Shown piece by piece: positions 56,086 through 64,000 of a stretch of DNA of 64,000 nucleotides. A model generated the notes under the pieces. The model saw only the letters and a program-made list of their open reading frames with translations. It was not told the DNA's origin and did no database searches. Numbering within the stretch: the stretch's first letter is position 1; each line of letters starts with the position of its first letter. Origin of the DNA: Xanthomonas bonasiae (lineage in GTDB: Bacteria; Pseudomonadota; Gammaproteobacteria; Xanthomonadales; Xanthomonadaceae); contig NZ_JAFIWB010000002.1 of the NCBI RefSeq assembly GCF_017163705.1, positions 310,001 through 374,000 on the forward strand, read 5' to 3'. Made by a program: the position numbers and the translations under genes.

Positions 56086-56322
56086 GGGTCGCGCCGGGAG
56101 TAGGGCAGCAGCATGGCGCCGCTTCGGTGGCGTGCAGGCGATGTACCCGCAATCCGCTTCACGTAATGCCGCAATACCGTTGTTCCACGCGCCGCCGCGC
56201 AATGTCGCGCTGCGGTTTTTCCCATTTCACACCCGGCCGCGGTTTGGGCCGACTAACCAGGTGGGCAGTCCGCCGTTTCCAGAAGAAACGCACTGTCCGT
56301 GTGTCCACGAGAGTAATTTCAA
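56086..56322. promoter_or_regulatory. rpsA leader region
   Basis: 237 bases between cmk and rpsA without a gene. In gammaproteobacteria the rpsA leader folds into hairpins with GGA loops and is repressed by free S1 protein. Here the start codon lacks a strong Shine-Dalgarno sequence (GAGAGTAATTTCAA before ATG), as is usual for rpsA, and inverted stretches such as GCGCAATGTCGCGC are seen. The structure itself I cannot verify. Confidence 0.45.
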
Positions 56323-58002
56323 ATGACCGAATCTTTTGCCGAACTGTTCGAAGCCAGTCAAACCAATCTGGCCAAGCTGAAGCCGGGCTCCATCGTCACC
56401 GGTACCGTCGTGGAAGTCCGCGGCGACGTGGTGGTGATCAACGCCGGCCTGAAGTCCGAAGGCATCGTGCCGATCGAACAGTTCCGTAACGACGCTGGCG
56501 AGATCGACGTCGCCGAAGGCGACCTGGTCAAGGTCGCCCTCGACTCGCTCGAGAACGGCTTCGGCGAAACCGTGTTGTCGCGCGAGAAGGCCAAGCGCGC
56601 GATGGTGTGGGACGAGCTGGAAGAAGCGTTGGAAAAGAACGAGACCATCACCGGCCGCATCAGCGGCAAGGTCAAGGGTGGTTTCACCGTGGACATCAAG
56701 GATGTCCGCGCGTTCCTGCCGGGTTCGCTGGTCGATGTGCGCCCCGTGCGCGACCCGGCCTACCTGGAAGGCAAGGAGCTGGAGTTCAAGCTCATCAAGC
56801 TGGACCGCAAGCGCAACAACGTGGTGGTCTCGCGTCGTGCCGTGGTCGAGAGCGAGCACTCGGAAGAGCGCGAGCAGCTGATGGACAAGCTGCAGGAAGG
56901 CGCGATCCTGAAGGGCGTGGTCAAGAACCTGACCGATTACGGCGCGTTCGTGGACCTGGGCGGCATCGACGGCCTGCTGCACATCACCGACATGGCCTGG
57001 AAGCGCGTGCGCCATCCGTCCGAAGTCGTCAACGTCGGCGACGAGCTGGACGTGCGCGTGCTGAAGTTCGACCGCGAGCGCAACCGCGTTTCGCTGGGTC
57101 TGAAGCAGCTGGGCGAGGATCCGTGGGACAACATCGCGCGTCGTTACCCGGCCAACAGCCGCGTCTACGGCAAGGTCTCCAACGTCACCGATTACGGCGC
57201 GTTCGTCGAGATCGAGCCGGGCGTGGAAGGCCTGGTGCACGTGTCGGAAATGGATTGGACCAACAAGAACGTCAACCCGTCCAAGGTCGTGCAGGTCGGC
57301 GACGAGGTCGAGGTCATGGTCCTGGACGTGGACGAGGAGCGTCGCCGCATCTCGCTGGGCATGAAGCAGGTCGCCGCCAATCCGTGGGAAACCTTCGCTG
57401 CCACCCACAAGAAGAACGACAAGGTGTCCGGCCAGATCAAGTCGATCACCGATTTCGGCATCTTCATCGGCCTGGACGGCGGCATCGATGGCCTGGTGCA
57501 CCTGTCGGACATCAGCTGGAACACCACCGGCGAAGACATCGTGCGCAACTTCAAGAAGGGCGACACGCTGGAAGCGGTGGTGTTGGCGGTGGACCCGGAG
57601 CGCGAGCGCATCAGCCTGGGCGTCAAGCAGCTGGAGCAGGATCCGTTCGGCCAGTACATGGCGGCCAATCCGAAGGGTTCGAAGGTCGAGGGCGTGGTGC
57701 GTGAAGTGGACGCCAAGGGCGCCACCATCGACCTGGCCGACGGCATCGAGGGCTACGTCGCCGCGCGCGACATCGCCAACGAGCGCGTCGACGATGCGAC
57801 CCAGCACCTGAAGGTCGGCGACAAGATCGAAGCCAAGTTCGTGGGCATGGACCGCAAGGGCCGCACCCTGCAGCTGTCGATCAAGGCCAAGGACGATGCC
57901 GAAATGCGCGAAGTGCTGGAGGAATACCAGTCCGCGTCGGGCGGCACCACCCAGCTGGGCGCGCTGCTGCGTGCGCAGTTGAACGGCAACAAGTCCGAGT
58001 AA
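56323..58002 (+). CDS. rpsA: 30S ribosomal protein S1
   Basis: Binds mRNA leaders and brings them to the 30S subunit. The 559 residues contain six S1 (OB-fold) repeats: the first two are divergent ribosome-binding domains, the last four RNA-binding. Repeat signatures such as [43 protein letters not shown] and [22 protein letters not shown] can be seen at roughly 85-residue spacing (given here as separate motifs). Length and repeat number match E. coli S1. Flanked by cmk and ihfB. Confidence 0.98.
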   Translation: MTESFAELFEASQTNLAKLKPGSIVTGTVVEVRGDVVVINAGLKSEGIVPIEQFRNDAGEIDVAEGDLVKVALDSLENGFGETVLSREKAKRAMVWDELEEALEKNETITGRISGKVKGGFTVDIKDVRAFLPGSLVDVRPVRDPAYLEGKELEFKLIKLDRKRNNVVVSRRAVVESEHSEEREQLMDKLQEGAILKGVVKNLTDYGAFVDLGGIDGLLHITDMAWKRVRHPSEVVNVGDELDVRVLKFDRERNRVSLGLKQLGEDPWDNIARRYPANSRVYGKVSNVTDYGAFVEIEPGVEGLVHVSEMDWTNKNVNPSKVVQVGDEVEVMVLDVDEERRRISLGMKQVAANPWETFAATHKKNDKVSGQIKSITDFGIFIGLDGGIDGLVHLSDISWNTTGEDIVRNFKKGDTLEAVVLAVDPERERISLGVKQLEQDPFGQYMAANPKGSKVEGVVREVDAKGATIDLADGIEGYVAARDIANERVDDATQHLKVGDKIEAKFVGMDRKGRTLQLSIKAKDDAEMREVLEEYQSASGGTTQLGALLRAQLNGNKSE

Positions 58003-58080
58003 TCCGCCACACGCAGCGTTTCTGGCACGGCCCGGTCGATCCGGGCCGTGCCGGGTTGCGACCCCACCGCACGAATCCGA

Positions 58081-58386
58081 ATGACCAAGTCCGAACTGAT
58101 CGAAATCCTGGCGCGCAAGCAGGCGCATCTGAAGGCGGACGACGTCGATCTGGCGGTGAAATCGCTGTTGGAAATGATGGGCAGCGCGCTGTCCGGCGGA
58201 GACCGCATCGAGATCCGCGGTTTCGGCAGTTTTTCCCTGCATTACCGGCCGCCGCGCCTGGGACGCAATCCCAAGACCGGCGAATCCGTCGCGCTTCCCG
58301 GCAAGCACGTGCCGCATTTCAAGCCCGGCAAGGAATTGCGCGAACGCGTCAGCGGCGTCGTTCCGGTCGAGTCCGACACGCCCTGA
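58081..58386 (+). CDS. ihfB: Integration host factor beta subunit
   Basis: The DNA-bending partner of IhfA, used in replication, recombination and transcription. It has 101 residues. The arm motif GRNPKTGE carries Pro64 (R62-N63-P64), which intercalates DNA, and [20 protein letters not shown] fits the HU/IHF core. Its place directly after rpsA and before lapA is the standard gammaproteobacterial order. The C-terminal VVPVESDTP tail is slightly longer than in E. coli. Confidence 0.97.
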   Translation: MTKSELIEILARKQAHLKADDVDLAVKSLLEMMGSALSGGDRIEIRGFGSFSLHYRPPRLGRNPKTGESVALPGKHVPHFKPGKELRERVSGVVPVESDTP

Positions 58387-58477
58387 TACGCCCCGAGCCC
58401 GCGCCGTGGCCTCCCGGACTTTCCCGGAACCCGCGCCTGTTCGGCTAATCTAGTGTCTCCCGACGCTGGAGAGCTTC

Positions 58478-58777
58478 ATGAAAATTGCCCGTCTGCTGAT
58501 ATTGCTGGTGTTCCTGCTGGCCGGTCTGGTCATCGGATCGCTGAATTCGCAGCAGATCGTCATCAATTTCGGTGTCGCCGGCATCAACACCACCTCCGGC
58601 ATCGCCATCATCGTTTCGCTGTTCGCCGGCGTGGTGATCGGCGCGGCGCTGGTGCTGGCCACGTTGGTGATCCCGCTGTACGCCAAGCTGCGCCGCGCCA
58701 ACAAGGCCGCGATCGCCGCTGCCGCGCCGGTCGTCGCACCGGTACCGACCTATACCCCGCCTGTGGACGGACGCTGA
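58478..58777 (+). CDS. lapA: LapA-family inner-membrane protein
   Basis: A 99-residue protein (DUF1049 family) with two hydrophobic helices, about 5-22 (LLILLVFLLAGLVIGS) and 41-66 (GIAIIVSLFAGVVIGAALVL), and a cytoplasmic tail rich in Ala and Pro. It works with LapB in LPS assembly. It is followed by lapB after six bases, so the two are certainly co-transcribed. Confidence 0.92.
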   Translation: MKIARLLILLVFLLAGLVIGSLNSQQIVINFGVAGINTTSGIAIIVSLFAGVVIGAALVLATLVIPLYAKLRRANKAAIAAAAPVVAPVPTYTPPVDGR

Positions 58778-58783
58778 TCTTCG

Positions 58784-59965
58784 ATGGACTTCCTGACCGA
58801 GTGGTTCTGGTTCTTCCTGTTCCTGCCGCTGGCGGCACTGAGCGGATGGGTGATCGGCCGCCGCGGTGGCCAGCGCCACGGCGACACGCAGGTCAGCCGG
58901 CTTTCCAGCACGTATTTCCGCGGCCTGAACTACCTGCTCAACGAAGAGCCGGACAAGGCGATCGAGCTGTTCCTGCATATCGCCGAGCTGGACAAGGAAA
59001 CCTTCGAGACCCAGGTCGCGCTCGGTCACCTGTTCCGCCGCCGCGGTGAAGTCGACCGCGCGATCCGCCTGCACCAGGGCCTGGTGCAACGCGCCGATCT
59101 CAGCGATCCGCAGCGCGTGCAGGCCTTGCTGGCGCTGGGCGAGGACTACATGAAATCCGGCCTGCTGGACCGGGCCGAGACCGTGTTCACCGAGCTGGCG
59201 CAGATCGACCAGCGCGCGCCGCAGGCGCTCAAGCACCTGATCGGCATCTACCAGGCCGAGCGCGACTGGGAAAAGGCGATCGACAACGCCACCCGCTACG
59301 AAGACGTGACCGGCGAGCCGATGGGCAAGCTGATCGCGCAGTTCGAATGCGAGCTGGCCGATCGCTATCGCGCATCCGGCAAGCCCGAGCTGGCACGCTC
59401 GGCGATCGCGCGCGCCTACCAGGCCGACGCCACCTCGGTGCGCGCCGGCATCCTGGAAGGGCGCATCGACGTGGACGACGGCAACGACGAGGCCGCGATC
59501 CGCGCCTTCGAACGTGCCGCGCGGCACGATCCGGACTACCTGCCGGAGATCATGCCAGCGCTGATGGATTGCTATCGTCGCCGCGGCAACGATCTCAGCG
59601 GCGCGCGCGCCTTCCTGTCGGAAATGACCGAGCACTATCGCGGCATCGCCCCGGTGCTGGCGCTGACCCGGTTGATGGAGTCGCAGGAAGGCGTGTCTGC
59701 GGCGCGCGCCTATCTCGGGCGGCAGCTGAAGGATCGGCCGTCGGTCCGCGGCGAGTCGGCGTTGATCGACCTGACCCTGGCCGAGGGTGCCGATTCCACC
59801 GCCACCCTGCAGGACCTGAAGCACATCACCGACCAGTTGCTGGTGCGCAATCCCAGCTACCGCTGCACGCGCTGCGGCTTCGGCGCGCGCACCCATCACT
59901 GGCAATGCCCGAGCTGCAAGGAGTGGGGCACGGTCAAGCCCTTGCTCAACTACGCGGTGGTGTAG
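58784..59965 (+). CDS. lapB: LPS assembly protein LapB (YciM)
   Basis: In E. coli it promotes FtsH degradation of LpxC and so balances LPS against phospholipid. The 393-residue protein has an N-terminal membrane helix (about 4-24), then about nine TPR repeats, and a C-terminal rubredoxin-type metal site with C361-x2-C364 and C375-x2-C378. All four ligands are intact. It lies between lapA and the glycosyltransferase gene, whose ATG directly follows the lapB stop. Confidence 0.95.
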   Translation: MDFLTEWFWFFLFLPLAALSGWVIGRRGGQRHGDTQVSRLSSTYFRGLNYLLNEEPDKAIELFLHIAELDKETFETQVALGHLFRRRGEVDRAIRLHQGLVQRADLSDPQRVQALLALGEDYMKSGLLDRAETVFTELAQIDQRAPQALKHLIGIYQAERDWEKAIDNATRYEDVTGEPMGKLIAQFECELADRYRASGKPELARSAIARAYQADATSVRAGILEGRIDVDDGNDEAAIRAFERAARHDPDYLPEIMPALMDCYRRRGNDLSGARAFLSEMTEHYRGIAPVLALTRLMESQEGVSAARAYLGRQLKDRPSVRGESALIDLTLAEGADSTATLQDLKHITDQLLVRNPSYRCTRCGFGARTHHWQCPSCKEWGTVKPLLNYAVV

Positions 59966-60937
59966 ATGCAGGTGGCAGGGTGGGGGCTGCTCGCTGCGCT
60001 GGCGACGCTCAGCGTGGTCGGGACCTGGCTGTCGCGCCGCTATGCCCTCAAGCGCAAGCTGATGGACGCGCCCGGCGAGCGGCGCAGCCATACGGTGGCG
60101 ACGCCGCGCGGCGGCGGCGTGGCGATCGTGGCCACGGTGCTGGCGGGGTGCGCGTATGCGGCGGCGCTTTGGCCGCAGCAGGGCATGGCCATCGCGGCGT
60201 TCGCTGCCGGACTGGTGCTGGTCGCCGGCATCGGCTGGTGGGACGATCACCGCCCGCTGTCGGCCGCGCTGCGGCTGCTGGTGCATGCGCTGGCCGCCAC
60301 GTTGCTGGCCGGACTTGTCTACCGATTGCACCAGAATCCCTGGCTGACCGCGTTGACCTGGCTGGCGACGATCTCGCTGATCAACATCTGGAACTTCATG
60401 GACGGCATCAATGGCTTGGCGACCAGCCAGGCGATGCTGGTGGCGCTGGGTTTCGCCGTCCTGTTGCCCGCGCCGCTGCGCTGGCCGTGCTGGGTGCTGA
60501 TCGTGGCCTGTGCCGGCTTCCTGCCGTTCAACTATCCGCGGGCGCGCATCTTCCTCGGCGATGTCGGCAGTGGCGCGTTGGGGTTTCTGGTCGCCGCGCT
60601 GTTCGCACTGTGCAATGTTGCGACCGGGCTCACGCCATGGTTGCTGTTGATACCAATATCGGCGTTCGCCATCGACGCAGGCTTCACGCTGCTGTCGCGC
60701 ATGCTCGCCGGCGAACGCTGGTGGCAACCGCATGCGCAACATTTTTACCAGCGTTGGGTACATACAGGCAGGAGCCACACGGTTGTGACCTTCGCCTATG
60801 CCCTGTTCAGCATTGTCGCGATTACAATCGCCTGGTTCGGTGGAACGCTGCGCACCGGGGGGCAGGTTGGGTTGGCTTTTGCCTGGTACCTATCGGCGAG
60901 CGCGCTTTGGCTGACTTTGCGCAAGGGATTGCGCTGA
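59966..60937 (+). CDS. MraY/WecA/WbpL-type polyprenyl-phosphate sugar-1-phosphate transferase
   Basis: A 323-residue inner-membrane enzyme with ten or so helices that starts O-antigen synthesis on undecaprenyl phosphate. Landmarks of the family are GWWDDHRPLS, NIWNFMDGINGLA (metal/nucleophile aspartates), FLGDVGSGALGF and the HAQHFYQRWVHTG loop near the C-terminus. WbpL is the closest functional model, given the CapD/WbpM-type gene next door, but the sugar is not readable. It starts directly after lapB (stop TAG followed by ATG) with no room for a separate promoter. Confidence 0.88.
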   Translation: MQVAGWGLLAALATLSVVGTWLSRRYALKRKLMDAPGERRSHTVATPRGGGVAIVATVLAGCAYAAALWPQQGMAIAAFAAGLVLVAGIGWWDDHRPLSAALRLLVHALAATLLAGLVYRLHQNPWLTALTWLATISLINIWNFMDGINGLATSQAMLVALGFAVLLPAPLRWPCWVLIVACAGFLPFNYPRARIFLGDVGSGALGFLVAALFALCNVATGLTPWLLLIPISAFAIDAGFTLLSRMLAGERWWQPHAQHFYQRWVHTGRSHTVVTFAYALFSIVAITIAWFGGTLRTGGQVGLAFAWYLSASALWLTLRKGLR

Positions 60938-60954
60938 ACTCTCATGGATAACTG

Positions 60955-62865
60955 ATGCTTTCGATCCGCGACCGATTTACCGAGCTGTTCCCCAAGGCCT
61001 CCGTGGTCGTCCACGATCTGGCGATCGTCTGGATCTGCTGGCAGCTGCTGCATGCGGCGCGCTACACGATGCTGCCCGGTGAGCACCCCTTGCCGTTGTG
61101 GAACCTCAACACCGCCATCGTGCTGGGGGCGCAGGGCCTGGTGTTCTGGAAGGTCGGCCTGTATCGCGGGCTGTGGCGCTTCGCCAGCGTTCCGGACCTG
61201 TTGAACATCTTCAAGGCCAGTTTCTACGGGCTGGTCGCGATCGTGCTGGGGCTGGCCTACAGCCGGTTCGATTCCATTCCGCTGTCGGTGCTGATGGTGT
61301 ACCCGTTCGCGTTGTCGGCGCTGCTCGGCGCGCCGCGGCTGCTGTATCGCGCATGGAAGGACTACCAGATCGCGCATTCGGACGAGACCGCGCGGCGCGT
61401 GCTGATCGTCGGCGCCGGCCGTGCGGCCGAGGCGCTGGTGCGCGATCTGCGCCGCTCCGGGGCCTATCATCCGGTCGGCTTCGTCGACGATGCCGGCCAT
61501 CTGCATGGCGCCAAGCTGCAGGGTCTGCCGATTCTGGGCCGGATCGACGAAGCCGGCGCGATCGCCAAGGAAACCGCGGCCAAGCTGCTGGTCATCGCGA
61601 TCCCGTCGCTGGACGCGGCCGGCATGCAGCGGGTGGTGGCGATCTGCGAAAGCACCGGGCTGCCGTTCCGCACCGTGCCGCGCCTGCTCGACGTGCTCGA
61701 AGGCCACTATCTGCCGGGCGAACTGAAGGAGGTCGCGATCGAGGACCTGCTCGGGCGCAAGCCGGTGACCCCGGACTGGAAGTTGATCAAGGGCTGGTTG
61801 TCCGGGCGCACGGTCATGGTGACCGGCGCCGGCGGTTCGATCGGTTCGGAGTTGTGCCGCCAGTGCGCGCGCCATGGCGCGCGCAAGGTGGTGCTGCTGG
61901 AGATCGACGAACTGGCGCTGATCACCATCCATGCCGATCTGCACCGCACCTTCCCCGATCTGGAGATCGAGTGCGTGCTCGGCGACTGCGGCGATCCGGC
62001 CGTGACCCGCCATGCGATGCGCATCGCCGAGCCGGATGCGGTGTTCCATGCCGCGGCCTACAAGCAGGTGCCGCTGCTGGAGCGGCAGTTCCGCGAGGCG
62101 GTCCGCAACAACGTGCTGGCCACCGAGAACGTGGCCCGCGCCTGCGTTGCCGCCAAGGTCTCGACCTTCGTGTTCATCTCCACCGACAAGGCGGTGAATC
62201 CGGTCAACGTGCTCGGCGCCTCCAAGCGCTATGCCGAGATGGTGTGCCAGTCGCTGGACGACCAGACGGTGGGCACGCGCTTCGTCACCGTGCGCTTCGG
62301 CAATGTGCTCGATTCGGCCGGCAGCGTGGTGCCGTTGTTCCGCGAGCAGATCCGCCAGGGCGGCCCGGTCACCGTGACCGATCCGCAGGTGACCCGCTAT
62401 TTCATGACCATTCCCGAGGCCTGCCAGCTGATCGTGCAGGCCGCCGCGTCGGCCTCGCACGGCGCGATCTACACGTTGGACATGGGCGAGCCGGTGCCGA
62501 TCCGCCTGCTCGCCGAGCAGATGATCCGCCTGGCCGGCAAGCAACCCGGCCGCGACATTGCGATCGTCTACACCGGGCTGCGCCCGGGCGAGAAGCTGCA
62601 CGAGACCTTGTTCTATTCCGACGAGAACTATCGGCCCACCTCGCATCCGAAGATCCTGGAGGCCGGCGCGCGCAGTTTCTCGCGCGAGAACGTGCTGCAG
62701 GGACTGCAGCAGCTGCGTGCGGCGGTGGCCGAATACGACAGCGACGCGATCGAGAAATTGCTGCGCACCACCATGCCCGAATTCGCGCCGCTGCGACAAC
62801 AAGCCGGTCAGGATAGCTCGGCTACAATCGTCCCATTCCCCGCACGCGAGGCCAGAAGGCTCTGA
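60955..62865 (+). CDS. CapD/WbpM-type nucleotide-sugar dehydratase/epimerase
   Basis: A 636-residue protein. Four N-terminal membrane helices (about 15-130) are followed by a first Rossmann-like domain (VLIVGAGRAAEALVRDL) and the SDR catalytic domain starting VTGAGGSIGSELCRQ near 289. It would make 4-keto-6-deoxy (or epimerised) UDP-GlcNAc derivatives for O-antigen. STDK lies at 409-412. The tyrosine of the SDR YxxxK pair is Leu420 (LGASK424), where WbpM has Met. It lies between the transferase gene and galU, and its stop overlaps the galU start (TGATG). Confidence 0.9.
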   Translation: MLSIRDRFTELFPKASVVVHDLAIVWICWQLLHAARYTMLPGEHPLPLWNLNTAIVLGAQGLVFWKVGLYRGLWRFASVPDLLNIFKASFYGLVAIVLGLAYSRFDSIPLSVLMVYPFALSALLGAPRLLYRAWKDYQIAHSDETARRVLIVGAGRAAEALVRDLRRSGAYHPVGFVDDAGHLHGAKLQGLPILGRIDEAGAIAKETAAKLLVIAIPSLDAAGMQRVVAICESTGLPFRTVPRLLDVLEGHYLPGELKEVAIEDLLGRKPVTPDWKLIKGWLSGRTVMVTGAGGSIGSELCRQCARHGARKVVLLEIDELALITIHADLHRTFPDLEIECVLGDCGDPAVTRHAMRIAEPDAVFHAAAYKQVPLLERQFREAVRNNVLATENVARACVAAKVSTFVFISTDKAVNPVNVLGASKRYAEMVCQSLDDQTVGTRFVTVRFGNVLDSAGSVVPLFREQIRQGGPVTVTDPQVTRYFMTIPEACQLIVQAAASASHGAIYTLDMGEPVPIRLLAEQMIRLAGKQPGRDIAIVYTGLRPGEKLHETLFYSDENYRPTSHPKILEAGARSFSRENVLQGLQQLRAAVAEYDSDAIEKLLRTTMPEFAPLRQQAGQDSSATIVPFPAREARRL

Positions 62866-63761
62866 TGAGCAAGAGAATCCGCAAAGCAGTTTTCCCGGTT
62901 GCAGGTCTGGGTACCCGCTTCCTTCCCGCCACCAAGACGGTGCCCAAGGAAATGCTGCCGATCATCGATCGGCCGTTGATCCAGTACGCGGTGGACGAGG
63001 CGATCGAGGCCGGTTGCGACACCCTGATCTTCGTCACCAATCGCTACAAGCACGCGGTTGCGGATTACTTCGACAAGGCCTACGAGCTGGAGCAGAAGCT
63101 CGAGCGCGCCGGCAAGCTCGAGCAGCTGGAACTGGTGCGCCATGTGCTGCCCAACGGCGTGCGCGCGATCTTCGTGACCCAGGCCGAAGCGCTCGGCCTC
63201 GGCCATGCGGTGCTGTGCGCCAAGCCGATCATCGGCGACGAGCCGTTCGCGGTGCTGCTGCCCGACGATCTGATCTGGAACCGCGGTCCGGGCGCGCTGG
63301 CGCAGATGGCCGACGTGGCCGAGCGCTCCGGCGCCAGCGTGATCGCGGTGCAGGACGTGCCGCACGAGAGCACCGGCAGCTACGGCATCGTCGCCACCGA
63401 GGCGTTCGACGGCAGCGAAGGCAAGATCACCGCGATCGTCGAGAAGCCCAAGCCGGCCGATGCGCCGAGCGACCTGGCCGTGGTCGGCCGCTACGTGCTC
63501 AGCTCCAAGATCTTCGATCTGCTGGAAAAGACCGTACCGGGCGCCGGCGGCGAGATCCAGTTGACCGATGCGATCGCCGCGCTGATCGAGAGCGATCCGG
63601 TGCATGCGTACCGTTTCGAGGGGACCCGCTTCGACTGCGGTACCCATATCGGCCTGATCGAGGCGACCATCCGCTATGCGCTGGACCACGAGAAGCTGAG
63701 CAAGCCGGCGCAGGACATGATGCGTCGCGCCCTGGCCGACGTGGACGCCGGCGGCAAGTAG
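62865..63761 (+). CDS. galU: UTP-glucose-1-phosphate uridylyltransferase
   Basis: Makes UDP-glucose for LPS, exopolysaccharide and other glycans. The 298 residues open with AVFPVAGLGTRFLPATKT, have VPKEMLPIIDRPLIQY for nucleotide and sugar binding, a LLPDDLIW aspartate and FDCGTHIGLIEA near the C-terminus. The TGATG overlap with the upstream gene indicates coupling; a TACAAT box at 62823-62828 inside that gene might give a separate promoter. A strong terminator lies 70 bases downstream. Confidence 0.97.
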   Translation: MSKRIRKAVFPVAGLGTRFLPATKTVPKEMLPIIDRPLIQYAVDEAIEAGCDTLIFVTNRYKHAVADYFDKAYELEQKLERAGKLEQLELVRHVLPNGVRAIFVTQAEALGLGHAVLCAKPIIGDEPFAVLLPDDLIWNRGPGALAQMADVAERSGASVIAVQDVPHESTGSYGIVATEAFDGSEGKITAIVEKPKPADAPSDLAVVGRYVLSSKIFDLLEKTVPGAGGEIQLTDAIAALIESDPVHAYRFEGTRFDCGTHIGLIEATIRYALDHEKLSKPAQDMMRRALADVDAGGK

Positions 63762-63830
63762 AACGCGGCAACGCTGCCGGAGCGCGCGGGTCTGCCGCGT
63801 CGCGTACGGGGTTCGGCAGCGCGAACCGCC

Positions 63831-63872
63831 GCGCAAGAAAAAGGGCAGCCTAGGCTGCCCTTTTTCTTGCGC
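63831..63872. terminator. Bidirectional intrinsic terminator between galU and thiolase
   Basis: A perfect 20-bp inverted repeat (63831-63850 and 63853-63872) with A-rich left and T-rich right flanks of the GC core (AAAAAGGGCAGCC/GGCTGCCCTTTTT), so the hairpin ends in T5 on either strand. It serves the two convergent genes. Confidence 0.95.
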
Positions 63873-63882
63873 GGCGCGGGAT

Positions 63883-64000
63883 TCAGAGCGCTTCGATGAT
63901 GCCCGCCGCCCCCATGCCGGTGCCGATGCACATGGTGACCATGCCGTACTTCTGCTGGCGGCGGCGCAGGCCGTGCACCAGCGTGGCGGTGCGGATCGCG
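63883..64000 (-). CDS. Thiolase (acetyl-CoA C-acyltransferase), C-terminal end
   Basis: Only the last 38 codons are in the window; the gene runs off the right edge. The translated end, with GMVTMCIGTGMGAA near the stop, is the thiolase C-terminal signature, whose Cys is the second catalytic cysteine. It would be either a degradative 3-ketoacyl-CoA thiolase or an acetoacetyl-CoA thiolase; the fragment cannot decide. An acetoacetyl-CoA type would be relevant to the PHA-related genes at 13-17 kb. Confidence 0.85.
   Translation of the reverse strand, partial: AIRTATLVHGLRRRQQKYGMVTMCIGTGMGAAGIIEAL

Overview
The window is high-GC, densely coded chromosomal DNA from a gammaproteobacterium of the Xanthomonadaceae, most likely Xanthomonas or a close relative. 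Support for this comes from the cmk-rpsA-ihfB-lapA-lapB block followed by O-antigen genes and galU, the agmatine route to putrescine (aguA/aguB), a five-enzyme hut pathway with HutF and HutG, and several families of short palindromic intergenic repeats of the type common in xanthomonads. I see no prophage, insertion sequence, CRISPR array or plasmid gene. The species assignment is inference.

Layout. 0.5-2 kb: an exported serine hydrolase. 2.1-9.8 kb: the histidine utilisation locus, with hutI-hutH-hutG-hutU on the minus strand, hutF-hutC divergent, and a perfect HutC-type operator between them. 10-12 kb: a two-domain SDR fusion resembling alcohol-forming fatty acyl reductases. 12-17.6 kb: a membrane-anchored Mrr-like protein and a group of PHA-granule-associated genes (phasin, patatin, FFLEELY-type protein, PHA-system protein), then an FHA protein. 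17.6-19.3 kb: msrPQ. 19.4-23.5 kb: serC-pheA-aroA. 23.6-29.6 kb: TonB-type protein, serS, a LysR regulator, tRNA-Ser(UGA), a GacA-type regulator and a glycolipid-binding-family protein. 29.8-34.8 kb: rne and divergent rluC. 34.9-41 kb: a His-rich DUF3300 lipoprotein, zupT, a TonB-domain lipoprotein with phhB, nfuA and a large Pro/Ala-rich transmembrane protein. 41.4-50.2 kb: two cytochromes c, then an RND operon with one fusion protein and two different pumps. 50.4-54.5 kb: agmatine-to-putrescine genes with coupled GNAT and TraB-family genes. 54.6-64 kb: a small exported protein, a zinc-ligand-poor L36, cmk-rpsA-ihfB-lapA-lapB, two O-antigen genes, galU and the end of a thiolase gene.

How the genes work together. 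The hut genes convert histidine to glutamate with formate and ammonia, repressed by HutC. SerC, PheA and AroA feed serine and aromatic amino acid synthesis. MsrPQ repairs periplasmic methionine sulfoxide using respiratory-chain electrons. LapB controls LPS synthesis (through LpxC in E. coli), next to the initiating O-antigen transferase, a CapD/WbpM-type enzyme and GalU, all envelope polysaccharide functions. RNase E, S1, L36, RluC and SerS serve RNA processing and translation.

The points most worth a second look are: a repeat family whose first bases supply or directly follow the stop codon of three genes; an RND pair in which one pump has the canonical Asp-Asp/Lys proton relay and the other has Asp-Asn/Asn; a possible small RNA with a GGA hairpin ahead of the GacA-type regulator; the SDR fusion; a PHA-granule gene neighbourhood; and a His-rich lipoprotein next to a zinc transporter. 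No single new defence or mobile system is evident.
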